From positions 10,691,948 to 10,755,947 of the forward strand of contig CM043006.1 of NCBI GenBank assembly GCA_023678885.1: a stretch of 64,000 nt of DNA, in the 5' to 3' direction. This DNA comes from Pogostemon cablin (taxonomy: Eukaryota; Streptophyta; Magnoliopsida; Lamiales; Lamiaceae). Positions 63,867 to 64,000 of this stretch are shown in pieces (within the stretch, counting starts at the first letter, position 1; every line of letters starts with the position of its first letter). Made by a program: the position numbers and the translations under genes. Under the pieces are notes generated by a model, which was not told where the DNA came from, did not search any database, and saw only the letters and a list, made by a program, of their open reading frames with translations.

Positions 63867-64000
63867 ATACATAAAATACTTAATCGTGCTTTTTTTAATT
63901 TGCTTCACACGATGCACACTGATGTTTAATAAGTATGAGTAATATGGAAAAAACAAAATTAAATTTTATATCTGTGCGTAATTTTCTATAGCGAATGTAT
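63867..64000. other. Continuation of the repeat DNA that hosts copy B
   Basis: It includes GATGCACACTGATGT at about 63911, matching the core of the repeats at 52067-52570. No LTR D sequence returns before the window ends. Confidence 0.6.

Overview
This is intergenic DNA from a flowering plant, almost certainly a eudicot, made of nested and decayed transposable elements. I see no intact host gene. The evidence is Athila-type Ty3/gypsy elements primed by plant tRNA-Asp, a Ty1/copia carcass, Stowaway MITEs with the CTCCCTCCGT end, non-autonomous MULE and hAT elements, a 5'-truncated LINE, an F-box gene fragment and a piece of an endogenous caulimovirid. The species cannot be fixed from the sequence.

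Layout. 1-11,640 is AT-rich sequence with an LTR remnant (about 296-1210), a LINE fragment with a 19-bp target duplication (1610-2080), six Stowaway-like MITEs, other inverted-repeat elements and an hAT element (9535-10375) that carries promoter-like sequence. 11,640-12,107 is an F-box pseudogene fragment. 12,565-20,321 is a decayed copia element interrupted by three MULE-type insertions, each flanked by 9-bp duplications (8/9 matching in one case). 20,322-24,690 is a minus-strand Athila-like fragment (LTR, PBS, gag, part of protease). It is fused head to head with a plus-strand copy, A (24,691-36,454), which lacks its 5' LTR but keeps gag, protease, RT, RNase H, integrase, a spliced ORF in the env position and a 3' LTR. 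36,455-38,545 is a broken caulimovirid fragment.

38,546-about 51,945 is deletion derivative D of the same family. It is split by a 6.26-kb minus-strand gag-protease element, E (39,990-46,251; TSD ATGAG). D's 3' LTR breaks off into sequence with roughly 95-bp tandem repeats. That sequence holds the most complete copy, B (52,572-63,861; 11,290 bp; TSD TGTAT).

How the parts relate. A, B, D and the minus-strand fragment are one family, with TGATGA...TCATCA LTR ends, a tRNA-Asp primer site and an ACAAGTATAAAAG promoter core. Every coding region in them carries frameshifts or stops, so none is autonomous today. The most unusual signal is dense short alternating repeats, TTCGACC and GGTCGAA. They fill three separate non-coding zones of each family member: LTR U3, the gag-protease spacer and the pol-3' ORF spacer. 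The unrelated element E has a similar cluster built on a different CpG motif at the same U3 position.
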